Source: Wolfiporia cocos
Lineage: Eukaryota; Basidiomycota; Agaricomycetes; Polyporales; Phaeolaceae
Length of the DNA stretch: 64,000 bases
NCBI GenBank assembly: GCA_029448655.1
Contig: JACCLO010000017.1
Span: 637,867 to 701,866 of the forward strand
Reading direction: 5' to 3'
A model generated the notes under the pieces. It made no database searches, was not told where the DNA came from, and saw only the letters and a list, made by a program, of their open reading frames with translations. Positions 46,876 through 58,801 of this stretch are shown here, in pieces. A program made the translations under genes and the position numbers. Every line of letters starts with the position of its first letter. The stretch's first letter is position 1.

Positions 46876-49800
46876 ATGACCACCAAGCAGCCCCGCCATT
46901 CCCCATCGACGTCGCCACCCAGCCACGCGAACCATGCCCCAAAGCTTTCCAGATTCCTTCACAAGCCACGAGACAGGTCGAGATCAATTGTTGACTCAAG
47001 CACTACGAGCGCTGGGAGCAGCACCGCCAGTTCCTCGTCCTCGAGCTCAAATCCAGTCCCCGAGGCACCCAAGTCCCGCAGGTTATCAATCAAGAAAGCC
47101 TTGGGGTCAAAGGACCGTGAGGAGAAGCGTCGGCAATCACAAGAGCTGGACGCTGCAGCCGACCGCCCGCACGACGGTGAGGAGTCCCCCGCGGACGAGA
47201 CACCCGTCATCGTCGAGCCCGTCAACATCCCCCGCTCGCCGCGAGCGCGCCCCGACCGCCAGAGCTCGGACAACACCTTCCCTCAGACTGTGTCCTACCC
47301 CTCCAGTTCGTCAGCAACACGCATCTCCGACATTCCGAATCGCCTTTCGGGGTGGTTTTCTCACACCTTCAGCTCCTCCGCTAACGACCTCACCCTCCCG
47401 TCGCTGCTGTCGCAGCAGCACCTAGCCGCCGCCTCAGGCTCATCACGGAAAAGCTCTGCGCTAGTCACCGCTGCACGACACGGCAAGGGCCATCTCGACA
47501 AGGCCATGCGCTATCTACTCGACAGCGATGCGACGCCCGATAAATGCACGGACCCGATATGGCTGCTGGGCGTCGAGCATCCCGGATACGAGCCCAACCC
47601 GCCTCCCACAGCATCCTCCAACGCCCTGATCGCGAGCACGGGCGCGGGCATAGTACGGCGCGGCTCGGTCGAGTCCCGCCGGTCGCCCTCTTCATCTGCT
47701 TCTTCATCACCTATTGTCCTCACGGACCCGTCACAGCCGGGCACGCCGCTTCCATCACCCACATCACTGAACTCCAAGGACCCGTCACGTAACTGGCCCC
47801 CGGTCTTCTACTCCGATTTCACATCGCGCATATGGCTCACCTACCGCTCCCAATTTCAGCCGATCCGCGACACGAGCCTCGCAGCACTGGAGAACGAGGT
47901 TGCGGAGGGCCCGGCGACGTCGAACAGCCCGCAGCCGAAGCGATGGAACTGGCCGCTGGGCGGGGAGAAGGGCTGGACAAGCGACACCGGGTGGGGCTGT
48001 ATGCTTCGGACGGGTCAGTCTCTGCTGGCAAATGCCCTCCTGCACCTGCATCTTGGCAGAGGTGTGTCTCTACTCGCATATACCCACCGACAGCACTCAC
48101 GGCGATAGCAGATTGGCGCAGGCCACCGTACCCCATCTACACCGCGGACTACGCGACGTATGTGCAGATCATCACATGGTTCCTCGACAACCCCTCGCGG
48201 CTCTGCCCATTCAGTGTACATCGGATGGCTTTGGTTGGGAAGGATCTGGGCAAGGATGTCGGGCAGTGGTTTGGACCCAGCACTGCTGCGGGCGCGATAA
48301 AGTACGAGACCATCCACCGATCACGGATCTAAGCTAATCTGTGTCCAGGACTCTTGTACATGCATTCCCGGAAGCAGAGCTGGGGGTGGCGGTTGGCCCT
48401 GAAGGTGTCCTGTATCAATCTGAAGTATATGCGGCATCGAGGTCAACAATGGGCTCACCACGAAAGCACGGCAAATGGGGAGAACGTGCTGTTCTCGTGC
48501 TCATTGGGGCTAGATTGGGTATCAACGGGGTAAATCCGATCTACTACGATAGTATCAAGGTGAGCTCCGGACGCTGCACTACGGTTGCTCTGGTCACTGA
48601 TCCATATACAGGCACTATATACGTTCCCTCAGTCTGTCGGCATCGCCGGTGGCCGCCCTTCATCATCGTACTATTTCGTCGGCTCGCAAGCAGACAACTT
48701 GTTCTACCTTGATCCTCATCATGCCCGGCCAGCCATTCCTCTGCGTCCTCCGCCTCCTTACGATGATGCAGGCTCAGACTCCCCCGACCCGATTTCCCGC
48801 CAAACATCGCCAGAGCCATCGTTCACATCCGAGCGTGATCGCGATCGTGAACGTGAACGTGCTGCTCGCAAAGCACTTCACTTCCGCTCGCCCACGACGC
48901 CGAACATCGTGGGCTCTGGCGGCTCCGCATTCTCTCAGTACTCGTACGTTGCGCCTTCGCCACTGGTGCAGCAGCTTTCGTCCGCCTCGAATCTTTCCAC
49001 GTCCAATTCATCCTCCCAGTCTCATGTGCGCTGGCAATCGTCGAGCGCGCTGCCTGACAGCTCCGAGATGGAGTCGCGCGAGCTCGAGCTCGGTGCTGAC
49101 CTCGACCCGATGCAGCGGCACTATGTCACCGCGTACTCTGCCGCTGAGCTGAGGACGTTCCACTGCGATCGCGTCAGGAAGCTGCCTCTGTCCGGTCTCG
49201 ATCCCAGCATGCTCATTGGCTTCTTGTGCAAGGATGAGAACGACTGGATAGACCTCCGCAGGCGCCTCACCGAGGTATGTGGTCACTCGACTGGTCACAC
49301 CATACAGTCAATGATTGACAGCGTCCCTCCTGCAGCTCTTCCGCACGCACAAACAGATCTTCTCGGTGCAGGACGAGCCGCCGAATTGGCCGTCCGACTC
49401 GGAGGACAACATCGGGCTCGAGTCCGTCTCCGAGCCCGATATCGACTTCCCCGATGACGACGAGGAGTTCCCGGAGTCGCGCTCCGCCTCTGAGTCACCC
49501 GGTGCGAGCGTCCGCGGCACGAAGTCCGAAGCGGACACCGAGGACGACCCGATCGACCCGGTCACCCCAGGGGCGGGCAAGTCGTCCCTGGACATCCCGG
49601 AGCAGGTCAAGGGCTCGCCCGATGCGGACCAGGACACCACGCTCGACTTCGACGACGAGGACGACGAGGAGTGGATGGACCCCGCGCCGTACCCGGAGCC
49701 GTCGCCGCCGCGGCCGCCCCCGGCGGAGCTCGCAGAGTCCGGGGTGCATGCGCCGCCCATGATGCCCTCCGCGAGCGCGGGCTCGACGCTCAGTACGGGC

Positions 49801-50061
49801 ACAGGCGGGAGCGGCGGCAAGAAGCGGCGTAAGGCGCGGAAGGGAGCGGGCGCGAAAGCGCGACTGCCAGAGCCGGCGACGCAGTACCCGTTCCCTGCGA
49901 CGAGCCCTGAGGACGAGCCCCCAGCGGAGCAGGACGGGGCCGCACAGGGGAACGGCGGGAAGCGCGTGCCGCAGATGCGCACGGCGAAGGCGCGAGACGG
50001 CGGGCGGACGCAGAGCGGCGGCGTCAGAGGCGTGCCGACCGACGACGTGGACGACTTTTAA
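46876..50061 (+). CDS. ATG4: Autophagy cysteine protease ATG4, 5 exons
   Basis: Processes and delipidates the ubiquitin-like ATG8. Exons 46876-48061, 48112-48301, 48349-48559, 48612-49274, 49336-50061 give 991 residues, about twice the size of yeast Atg4. Core blocks: [28 protein letters not shown], the catalytic Cys near residue 375 in [42 protein letters not shown] and the Asp/His pair in YLDPHH. Extra parts are a Ser-rich N-terminal extension of about 200 residues, a Pro/Ser-rich insert after the DPHH block (about 48720-49100), and an acidic then basic low-complexity C-terminal tail ending DDVDDF. Several YxxL/I-type segments could be ATG8-interacting, but this is unproven. Confidence 0.95.
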
Positions 50062-50535
50062 TGCGTGTTAAGTACGCGCAATGACAGTACTCTCATACTC
50101 TTATGACCGCAATGGCGTTTGTATTACTTTCTTACTCCTTATGCGCCCTTGGGTATGCATGTGCTTCTCATATCTTTATGGCACTCACCTTCTCATTCCA
50201 TCGCAATCCTCATCCCCGTTCGCTTAGCTGGTTGTTGTTGCCCACGATAATTTCGATGTCTGTCTTGTATCCCTCCCCTTTTCTTTTCTGACAGTTTGGT
50301 GCAATCACGTGTAGGATGTAGGATATTGTACACTGCTGTGCACTGGATTCAATTCACTAAGATACCCTGGACATGCTGTGTAATTAGGACCAAGGGATAT
50401 GGTATGCAGTGCAGACTGTAACAGGAAAGCGAACAAGACCTCCAGAGATGCCAGAAGTGCGCGAGACGTACATTCCAGACGCGGTACATACGAGCTTACA
50501 CGGTGTCCGAAACAGAGCCAACAACACAGCGAGAA
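50062..50535. other. Convergent 3' region of ATG4 and the Rab-like gene
   Basis: No gene is seen. The two genes run toward each other across this 0.47-kb spacer. Confidence 0.4.
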
Positions 50536-51866
50536 CTACGAGCCACAACACGTACCCACTCCCCGCCGCTTGTCATGGTCGAGGCGGATCGTCGCATCGT
50601 CCGCGCTCCCGTCCTGCACATGCAGCGTGCGCGCGTCGAGCGCCTCCTCGTACTCCCAGCGCATGACGACGCGCCGCGCGACGTACGCAAACACGTCCGC
50701 GACGCCCACGCCCGTCTTCGCGGACGTGAAGAACAGCCGCGGCCTGCGCTCCGGCGTAGGCGGCGTGCGGAACGATGTGGACGACGCGGGCATCGTCGGC
50801 GCGCCCGCGCGATGGCTCAGGTCGCGCGCGAAGAGGCTGGGGGTGATCGTAGGAGCTGTGGAGATGGAGGAGCCGGACGGCTGGCGGCGCGGGACGCGCG
50901 TGCGGGAGGGAGAGTAGGACGGGGAGCGGGGGGATCGCGGGGAGGATGCGAGCGAGGTCGAGGACGGCATTGACATCAGAGAGGACCGAGCGGTGTGCGC
51001 GGGTGAGGATAGTGCAGACTCGAAGGCGTCGAGGAAGGAGGAGGAGGGCGTGTGGTAGATCGTGTGCGTCGTGGTCATCGTCCCGAGCGTGCCCCCGCGG
51101 AAGAGCGTTGACCGGCTCGTCGAGCGCGACTTGGATACGCTACGACGGTGATGTCGGGCGAGGATATCGATGGACTTGGTTGGGGATATATCGGCACGAG
51201 CAATGGAGGCGGACAGGATGTCTTCGGCGTAATCATCTTCGGGAACAGTTTCGGGAAGGGTTTGGATGTCGATGATCGGGGGAAGAAGGGGAGGAGAGGA
51301 GGGAGGGACAAGCTGGTCCATGAGGTGTAATGCATCCGTCTCGGTCACCCTGCTACCATCTGTAGCAGCTGAGTCGAGCAAGTCGACTTTGTTGCCAACG
51401 ACGGCGACGCAGAAGTCCTCCACCTCGTCATCTGGTACAGGTGCTTTCTCGCGAAAGTCGGACCACCAGCGAGTCAGTGCCTGCAGTGTGTCTGGCTGGT
51501 TGACATCAAACAGGAGCAGTACGGCGTCTGCACCGCGGAAGAACGCAGACGAGAGACTCGAGAACCGCTCCTGCCCTGCGGTATCCTGACCTGACCTTCA
51601 GAAACAAGTACGAGCAAGCTCAGAGGGAACTCACCCATATTTGCAGCGTAACAGAGTCCTCCGGGGAACTGTGGTGGGGCACCGTCTTGGTTATGAAGTC
51701 TGCACCGATAGTCGCACGATAGCCAGTGGTGAAGCGTCCTGAGATGTACTGGCTGCCCCGTGAGCAGCACCTTTACGTTTCGTTACGCAATACAGCGCAC
51801 CTGGTTCCGTAAGCTGGTCTTGCCGACGCCGGAGGACCCAACGACTACGACCTTAACCGTGCGCAT
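50536..51866 (-). CDS. Rab7-like small GTPase with large Ser-rich insertion, 3 exons
   Basis: Exons 51866-51801, 51748-51635 and 51585-50536 give 409 residues. GTPase boxes: G1 GSSGVGKTSLRNQ, G2 Thr in YRATIGADFITK (Rab7 type), G3 WDTAGQE, G4 NKVD (about 125-128), G5 TSAKTG (about 347-352). About 220 residues separate G4 and G5, where Rabs have about 30; the insert is rich in Ser, Pro, Thr and Arg. The C-terminus CCGS fits a CCXX prenylation signal, so membrane attachment is likely. The GTP-binding core looks complete. It is probably a paralogue, not the canonical YPT7, which is expected near 205 residues. Confidence 0.85.
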
Positions 51867-52193
51867 GCCCGTCGTCGTCTCCGAGAGCCTTCATGTGAGT
51901 TGAGTGACCAGTTCCGACGACCGTGGAGGTCGGGATCAGCGGTGTCCGGAGTCTCTCGCACACGAGGCTACTCAACGCCACGCCCCGGATTTGGCAGCCT
52001 CTGCCAAGGAACCTGATACCAATAGTCCGCCATGTATTTGTGCGCTGAGAGGCGCGTTGGCCATGCAGGTGCCAATCAGCATTCCACTTTCGGAGCATGG
52101 CAGCTGCGGATGCGCTTTTAGTGCGAGCGGGGTAGCATAGGGACACGTGTTGTACATGAAAGTAGCACTGATGCAGATCACCACCAGATCCCT

Positions 52194-54568
52194 CTACGCG
52201 CGCAGCGCCTTGATCTTCTGCCGCATCTCCTCTGTCCTGCCTGCGCCACGTCCCTTGACCTTACCGAACACCACCACCTTCCCCTTCTCACCCGCACGTC
52301 CCGAGCGGCCCGCCCTGTGCAGGAAGTCGACCATATTCCGCGGCTCGTCCACGATGAACACATGCTTGATGTCCGGTGCAAAGTCGAGACCGCGCGAGAG
52401 GAGCGACGTCGTGATCATCACATGCGGCTCCTTGCTCACGTCGACGGATGCCAGCGGCTTCGCGGGCCCCTGCTCAGCCGCCTGTGCACCGCGTTGGCGG
52501 AGGAACCCATCGAGGTGGTGGTTCGACCCATACTTGCGCTCCTCGCTCGTGCTCGTCAGCGCGACGTTGGCGACGCCCTTCTCCTCGAGGTACTTCCCGA
52601 GCGCTTCCACCTTCGTGCTCTTGTTGCAGAAGACGAGCACCTTCGACAGGGCGCGGCCCCCGCTCAAAGCGTCTTCGCTCCAAACTTGTCGCAGACGCCG
52701 CTCGATGTCCGCGTTGCGGTTTCCGCCCGTCCAGCTAGAGTATTCCGTCTTGAGCGTCTTCGGGAGGTGGTGCAGATTCGGGGAGGCGAGTCTGGTGAGC
52801 TTCGGGTGATAGGTGTCAAGGTACCAGGCGAGCGCGGAGGGGATGGTGGCTGTGCTCAAGAGGAGATTAAACGGGTAGTTTATGGGCACAGGTGAGGCGG
52901 GATCAGGTGTGACGGATGGGGGAGGGGATTGAATCGGCTGTCCTCGTGCTTCGCTGATCGAAGACAAGATGAGTTTCGTGTGCTCCTGGAAGTCAGGATC
53001 TGCATGCGAGTTAGTTGGCGTACAGATGGAAAAGATGGCATGAATGAGACCAACCAAAGAGAACATCCGCCTCGTCAATGACAACCCACTCGACCTTCTC
53101 CAGTCCTATCTCCGGCTTGCCCACCGTCCACCTCTTCGGCTTGATCGCGCGCCCATGCTCGTCCTGCTCCCAGAAATCCTCTGCATTCGGCTGCTCGCGA
53201 TCCCAACCGCGTCCCTTCACCATCTCCAGGATCTTGCTCGGCGTGCCCACGACGACGTCCACTGACCGCGGTGGCCGCCTTACGAGCGCACTCTCAGCCT
53301 CACCCCCGTCCTCGCCGAAGAGAGCGTCGAACTCCTTCGCCATCCGCGCGGAGGTGAGACTGCGCGGCGCTCGGGGGCTGCTTGGAAGGTTTGCCTGAGA
53401 GATGCACAGGACGCGAAGCTTAACCGCGTGCAGGAGTGCCTTGGCGAACGATGAGAGCTGCCGTGAGAGCTCGTGTGTCGGCGCGAGGACGAGTGCGCGC
53501 GGGCTTAGCAGCGTCCTCGGCTGTGCTGCTTTTTCTTTCGCTTTTTCGTTCGTATTGCTCGGTGCAGCCTCGGACCCCGAGGGTGTGTCCGGATAGAGCT
53601 CAGAGAGCTTCAGGTCCTGGAGCATCGGCAGCAGATACGCGATACTCTTCCCCGAGCCCGTCTCCGACGCGAGCAGCGTCTGGGACCACTCACCCTTCTC
53701 CTTCGGCGGGATACTCCCTTCTAGTGGTCGACGGAACATGTGCTTCAGCGAGAGCGCCTGGATCGGCGTCGGGCGTGCCTGCGGGCCGAGCACGCCGTGT
53801 ACGGACGTGACGAGCCCCTCCATGAGCGGCGGGCTCGTGAATCCGGTCGGGAGTGCGCGAGTGGAGACCGCGCGCACGGCGTTGTCGAACTCGTCAGTGA
53901 GCGGGTTATACACCGACGGCTTTTTTGATTTTGACGAGCCTTCGCCGACGTCCGTTGAAGGTCGGCCATGGCCCTTCGCCGGAGATTGTGGCTCTGATTC
54001 CGCTTTCCGCCGCGGCTTGTCGTCGTAGTCGAGGACCACCACTTTAGAAAGCGGCTTCTTAGTCTTTTCTGCGCGTTGTGTGAGCGAGGACTTCGTCGTC
54101 CGCTCCATGCGCTTCGACCGCGCCTCTTCCATCCGCTCCCTTCTCAACTTCCTCTCCCGGCCCTTCTCTAGCGCCTCCTGCCGCACCTGCCTCCAGTCAC
54201 GCACATCGGCGGACGTATGTGGGGCCGAGTCGCGCACGACCTCTACCTTCTCCTCTTTCGGGGCGACGACTAATCTGCCTTTCTTTACGCTAGAGGAGCG
54301 CGGGGTCAGGTCCTTGACCAGACGCCCCCGAGACGGTGCTGCTGCATCTGCAGCGAATGAAGAAGCGGGTCACAAAGAAGGGAGGCCTGACGTGAGCGGC
54401 GAGGCAACTTGTGAGAAAAATGCACAACCTACTCGATGCGGCCGCCTTCTTCTTAGCGATGTATTTTGGGACAAGAGACGGAGACGAAGTGTGAAAGCAA
54501 GAGACCCAGATTTCTCGAGGCGCGAGCTGTCCGTGACATACAGACGAGCGGGAGGCAAGCAGCGACAT
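52194..54568 (-). CDS. MRH4: Mitochondrial DEAD-box RNA helicase (MRH4-like), 3 exons
   Basis: An ATP-dependent RNA helicase, in yeast needed for mitochondrial large-ribosome assembly. A short first exon gives a mitochondrial-type leader (MSLLASRSSVCHG ... FHTSSPSLVPKY). The main exon ends at 53055 and the last exon is 52999-52194. Helicase motifs: Q-type RPTPIQALSL, motif I ASETGSGKS, VVGTPSKILEM, the DEAD box in VIDEADVLF, VFCNKSTKVEALGKYL and motif VI HRAGRSGRAG. The N-terminal part is Lys/Arg-rich, as in MRH4. The first intron donor is probably GTAGGT; an in-frame ATG at 54589 is an alternative start. Confidence 0.9.
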
Positions 54569-54589
54569 CGTGCACAACGAGCGCTGCAC

Positions 54590-55123
54590 TTGTCAGGAAC
54601 GCTGCCTTACAACAAAGTGATCACTGCAAACTAGGGCTCCAAGGTCGAGCAGATATAAGTATCGCTCCAGAACTCGACTCCGAGAACCTAGTCGAAGTAG
54701 CCGGCGCGCAAAAAGCAGGTGTGGGCGCCTGTGGGCGTTCGCATCTCCGTAACCGATATCCGGCGTCTCTTTGAGGCCGAGGTAAGGAGCATACGACATC
54801 TTTAATCAAAATCAAAATTGCTCTGTATTCGACTTTTACTATCAAAGCAATCAGTACTGGCAACCCAGGCGGCCACACCAAGACGAGAAATGTATTGGAA
54901 TCGCATAAAGTTGCGCATCGAGGATCGAGACATGGAGAGGCGAAAGCATGATGCTTTTTAGGTCATTGAAGTTTTAATTTGCGCGCGGCGTAAGATGCGT
55001 CAGAAGCCATTAAGACAAAGAATCGCGTCCTTTGCGCTCATCGTCAGACACCGAACGCCATAATGAAGAGATCTGAGAGTGCTTACCCCTTGTCATATTC
55101 CAGAGCGACTTTCCCCCGTAAAT
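54590..55123. other. Intergenic region
   Basis: No gene or repeat is recognised between the helicase 5' end and the DUF6535 gene 3' end. Confidence 0.4.
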
Positions 55124-57571
55124 CTACGCTGCACTGTGATAGTTCGACGCACAGCCAGTAAAGTCTGCATGAAAAATTCTGTTGAATCCTGTAGGGCACC
55201 GTCTTGCGGCATCGGCATCTGACCTATTGCGATCTGCGCTATCGGCTCCACGAAGAATGTCGTCTGCCATTCGAGAGGCATGATCTCTGAGTTCATCACC
55301 CCACGACTTTGTTCCTTTTTCAATCTCTTTAATCCACTCATCAAATGTCTTGCCTCCGGAAATAGTTCCCCTGGTTACCCCATGTTCAAATTTCTGCTTG
55401 CGCTTATGCTGGGTGCAAAGCGTTAAGAAGTCTGTGATCAGCGAACGAAGTGTTAAACCCTTCTCTTGCAATTTCTTTCGGTGCTGATCTTTCAGTAGAC
55501 CGATAACTTCATCCACTGCGTCGTCCACTTCCCTGATGGACGGCGACATGTACGATAGCCGCAGGATCAATGCGCAATATCTTAGTAATGCCTCTGCGGA
55601 TTCTGGACCTCTCGGATGGATGGCTTTGAAAGCTGCGAGAGCGTCGTAGATTTCTGCTCCGCATAAAGTTAAATTGAACTAGTATCTCAAAACTTTGACG
55701 ACTAACCTTGAGCGTCCAATGCTGGTACCGAGTCTGCGATTAAAATCTGGTTAGGATTGAGAGCATCGTTCATATATTTCCAGAAAGATTGGGGGAAAGT
55801 GTCGGGACTCTCGTTATGTGAGGACACATGCGAGGCAGACAGCTGTTCTCCTGTGGATGCAGCCGTCCCGGGAAGAGATAATCTCCCCTTGGACGCATTA
55901 TCATGTTCCTTCATTACCTTCACAATGCGCTTGTATGCCGAGATCTCACCCTCGATGGATCTGGAGTGTCTGTGTCCTAGGTTTAGGTTAGACCGTAGGA
56001 GGTGCATAGTTTGATGCAAGGTGTAGAAAATGTAATACGTCTTGCGTTTGTCTTCCTTGCTCTGCGGCACCCCATGCTTCATGAGCCTTTCGAACATGTC
56101 GAGTAGAGTAAGGTGGATGGCTCGTAAGTTGGAAGCTCCGAGGTTATCAAGTGCGGCGCGAAATCGAGGTAACTCCTCCAACTCTCGTGGCCAACAGCGG
56201 CGGTTCTCCAGGATTCCTTCGCAGACCCTGTAGAACCTGCGATCCTCCTCCTCCTCCCACGACTTGATTGTGCGAAGGACGACATTGATTATGAAGTAGT
56301 CGTCCATGAATATGGCATCTGCATCGACAATCACTTCTGCAAGCTGGGTCACCGTGTTATCGCCCAAGTTCTCTCGCTCGAAGACCACCCAACCAGGTGA
56401 GTGATACCGAGCCATCTGAACTGCCTTCACGAGATCGTGGCCTGGAAGTCTCCACCGAAAATGAGATAACTTCGGAAGCGGCAACCTCGAGATCCATGAT
56501 GGGCGGATCGACTGGGACGAAGGAGTAGGGATGGGCAGGATTGTTCTCAAGGCTTTACCAATGAAACCAAACGCGACTGAGCAGAGGGTGTCGGATGTGA
56601 CAATTACCCATATAGGCAGCCACCCTTGTGGTGATTTATAGGGGCACCTCGCGTAAATGAGCGGGATGAACATGGTAAACACGTAGAAGGCAGACAGGGC
56701 TATAAGCTGTGCTGCCAGAACATTAGCAACGACCTCATCGATCGGCCACAATTTGATGACCATGCCAGCAAGGAACAGGGCGAGAGCGACTTGGAGTAAA
56801 ATGGGGAGCAAGGCAATAATTTCGCGCACTTGCCATTTCACGAGACCTCTATGCCGAAAGTGCCATATCCTGACACTTTGATAGGGAGTATTGGTCATGT
56901 GTCCTACGTGGTAATTCAACCATTGTCTGACCAGGATACCGATGGCGGCGGCGCTCAAAGCGAGCATAAGTGCCGAAAACCAGAGTATATTGACAACCCT
57001 GCTGTTGAAGGAGGCTGAAGTACTCAGCTCCGAGTACACGGGAATTGTGCTGATGGGAGCGATGAGATCTCTGGTTCCGGAATTGGCGGCAAGGCTCTCA
57101 AGTTGCGTAGAAATCCGCATGAGGATAAGCTGACTGGCGTCCACAGTGTCTGATTTCAACGATTGATATTCATCGACACTGTATACGGAAACGACAGCGG
57201 AAAACAAGCCTGCCTGGATTCAGTTAGCGACCATTGTTGCATAGAGAATATAGCATTAGATGATATGTCAAAACTGACGTCCGTGACTTACAAATGTGAG
57301 AAATGCATCGATCTCCTCTTTGCATGCACTGATTTCTTCCTTGTCATTCTTCCATACGCTTTTGGAGCATCCATGCCATAAGTCTTCCTTTTTCGATCGA
57401 GCTTCAGGAGACGAGTCCGGCTGAGTATCATCCCTTTGCTCTATGTCATATGGGGTCGCATTGGCATTCTCCAAGTTATCCTGAAATCATATCGTAGAAG
57501 GCAATGAAGTGAGAACATATTTGACTCAAGGCCTGGCATACCTCTGTGGAATAAACCGAATTTGGAGACAT
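55124..57571 (-). CDS. DUF6535 membrane protein, 4 exons
   Basis: Exons 57571-57542, 57480-57292, 57213-55707 and 55653-55124 join in phase to give about 751 residues. The family signature is split by an intron: EIDAFLTF / AGLFSAVV. Membrane helices follow at NILWFSALMLALSAAAIGIL, ALLPILLQVALALFLAGMVI and LIALSAFYVFTMFIPLIY. A long soluble C-terminal part is rich in charged helices. This family is abundant in Agaricomycetes and has no known function. The 10-codon first exon was found from a GT/AG pair and matches both decayed copies. Transcription would start near 57600. Confidence 0.85.
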
Positions 57572-58785
57572 ATTGAGGAGTGCTGTCTCGTTCTGTCAAT
57601 GGGCGAGCACAAGGATATTGGTAGACACGGCACAGTTGTCCATTCACAATTTATAGACAAGATTTACTTCACAATTTTTCGATTCGTGCCAGGATCGCTT
57701 CTGGACATGGGCTATGATGGGACGCTAATTCACATTGGAACCATGGGTGCGCAGCTCGCGGCGGGGCCGCGGCTTCACCTGTGAATTTACTATTAAAGCT
57801 TATTGAGTCTCGCAAGCTGTATAATTAGCGCATGCAAGAGTTGCGGTGGGTCTACATCCTAGCGTTCAGCAGTTGAGGTCACTTCATCTCGTATTCTTGT
57901 ATTGAGTTCTCCCAAAAATAGGAACTCACCGACTCCTCGCACTTGCCAGACTTTGTAAGGTCGCGGTGCACCCTACACATTTCATCAACCGATCTCCGAT
58001 CAAACTTTATCGGTCCAGTCATCGATAGTAATCTTCTCGTCCGATTTGGAGTTATGTATATATGATTGTAGACTCTCTTCAAATCAAGAAAGCTTCTGTG
58101 ATAGCTTTGTTGTTGTGAAGGTATGTGGATTGGAACATGCGCTTATCACATGCAGCGCCATTTAAGGAGCCGGCAAATAGCGACACAGGAGTGTGCGCTG
58201 GGTCCTTTATTTTTAAGGTCAGGGTCTGCCTAGCTCTACGTGTATTCTGTACTGCGTTTTACGCTTGAGATCCCGGGAATTGACCTACTATGTCAATCTG
58301 CTTGAATTGAATGCAGCACTGTACATGTAGGAAACATACCGGGAAGCCGAACCCTTCACCACAGACCAGCCCTTCTCCAGTCACTAAAACAAGCGAGTGA
58401 AGATCAGCGGCGGAAGAATAACGCATGTAGGCTCGGACATTTACGCTTGCTTTGCTCTGGAAATAAGTCCTGTGGTCTGAGCTAATAGATGACTTCTATT
58501 CACGCCGCGTAGCCGCACAATCCGCGTTTTATACAGGTGTGTGTATATAAACAGTATGGCTGGCAAGCATGAGGATGAGGAAAAACTTAGCTGGACTATT
58601 GTATTAACAACGACACATAACGGACGAGCTTCTGACTTTAGCGGATGGTAGAGGACAACATGGAGGGGCTCTGAGGCGAACACACTCAGAGTTTCGTAAC
58701 GAGCATTGTCAGTGCATCAGTCTGCTTAAGATGGCAGCCTAGGTCGTTTTATCCGTAATTTAGCATTGTGGCTGATACCACGTAT
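57572..58785. other. Upstream region of the DUF6535 gene, partly duplicated at 9.2 kb
   Basis: Positions 58440-58720 match 9160-9450 (AGCCGCACAAT, TGGTCTGAGCTAATA and others), so upstream DNA was copied along with the gene fragment. No other gene is seen. Confidence 0.5.
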
Positions 58786-58801
58786 GCAATTAACATGTGA
58801 C
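58786..58801. repeat. 16-bp direct repeat, left copy
   Basis: GCAATTAACATGTGAC is identical to 60294-60309. The two bound a 1492-bp insertion and look like a target-site duplication. Confidence 0.85.

Noticed and set aside
49308..49982. 224-codon minus-strand frame opposite the ATG4 3' exon
   Set aside because: It mirrors the low-complexity, GC-rich tail of ATG4, where stop codons are rare on both strands.
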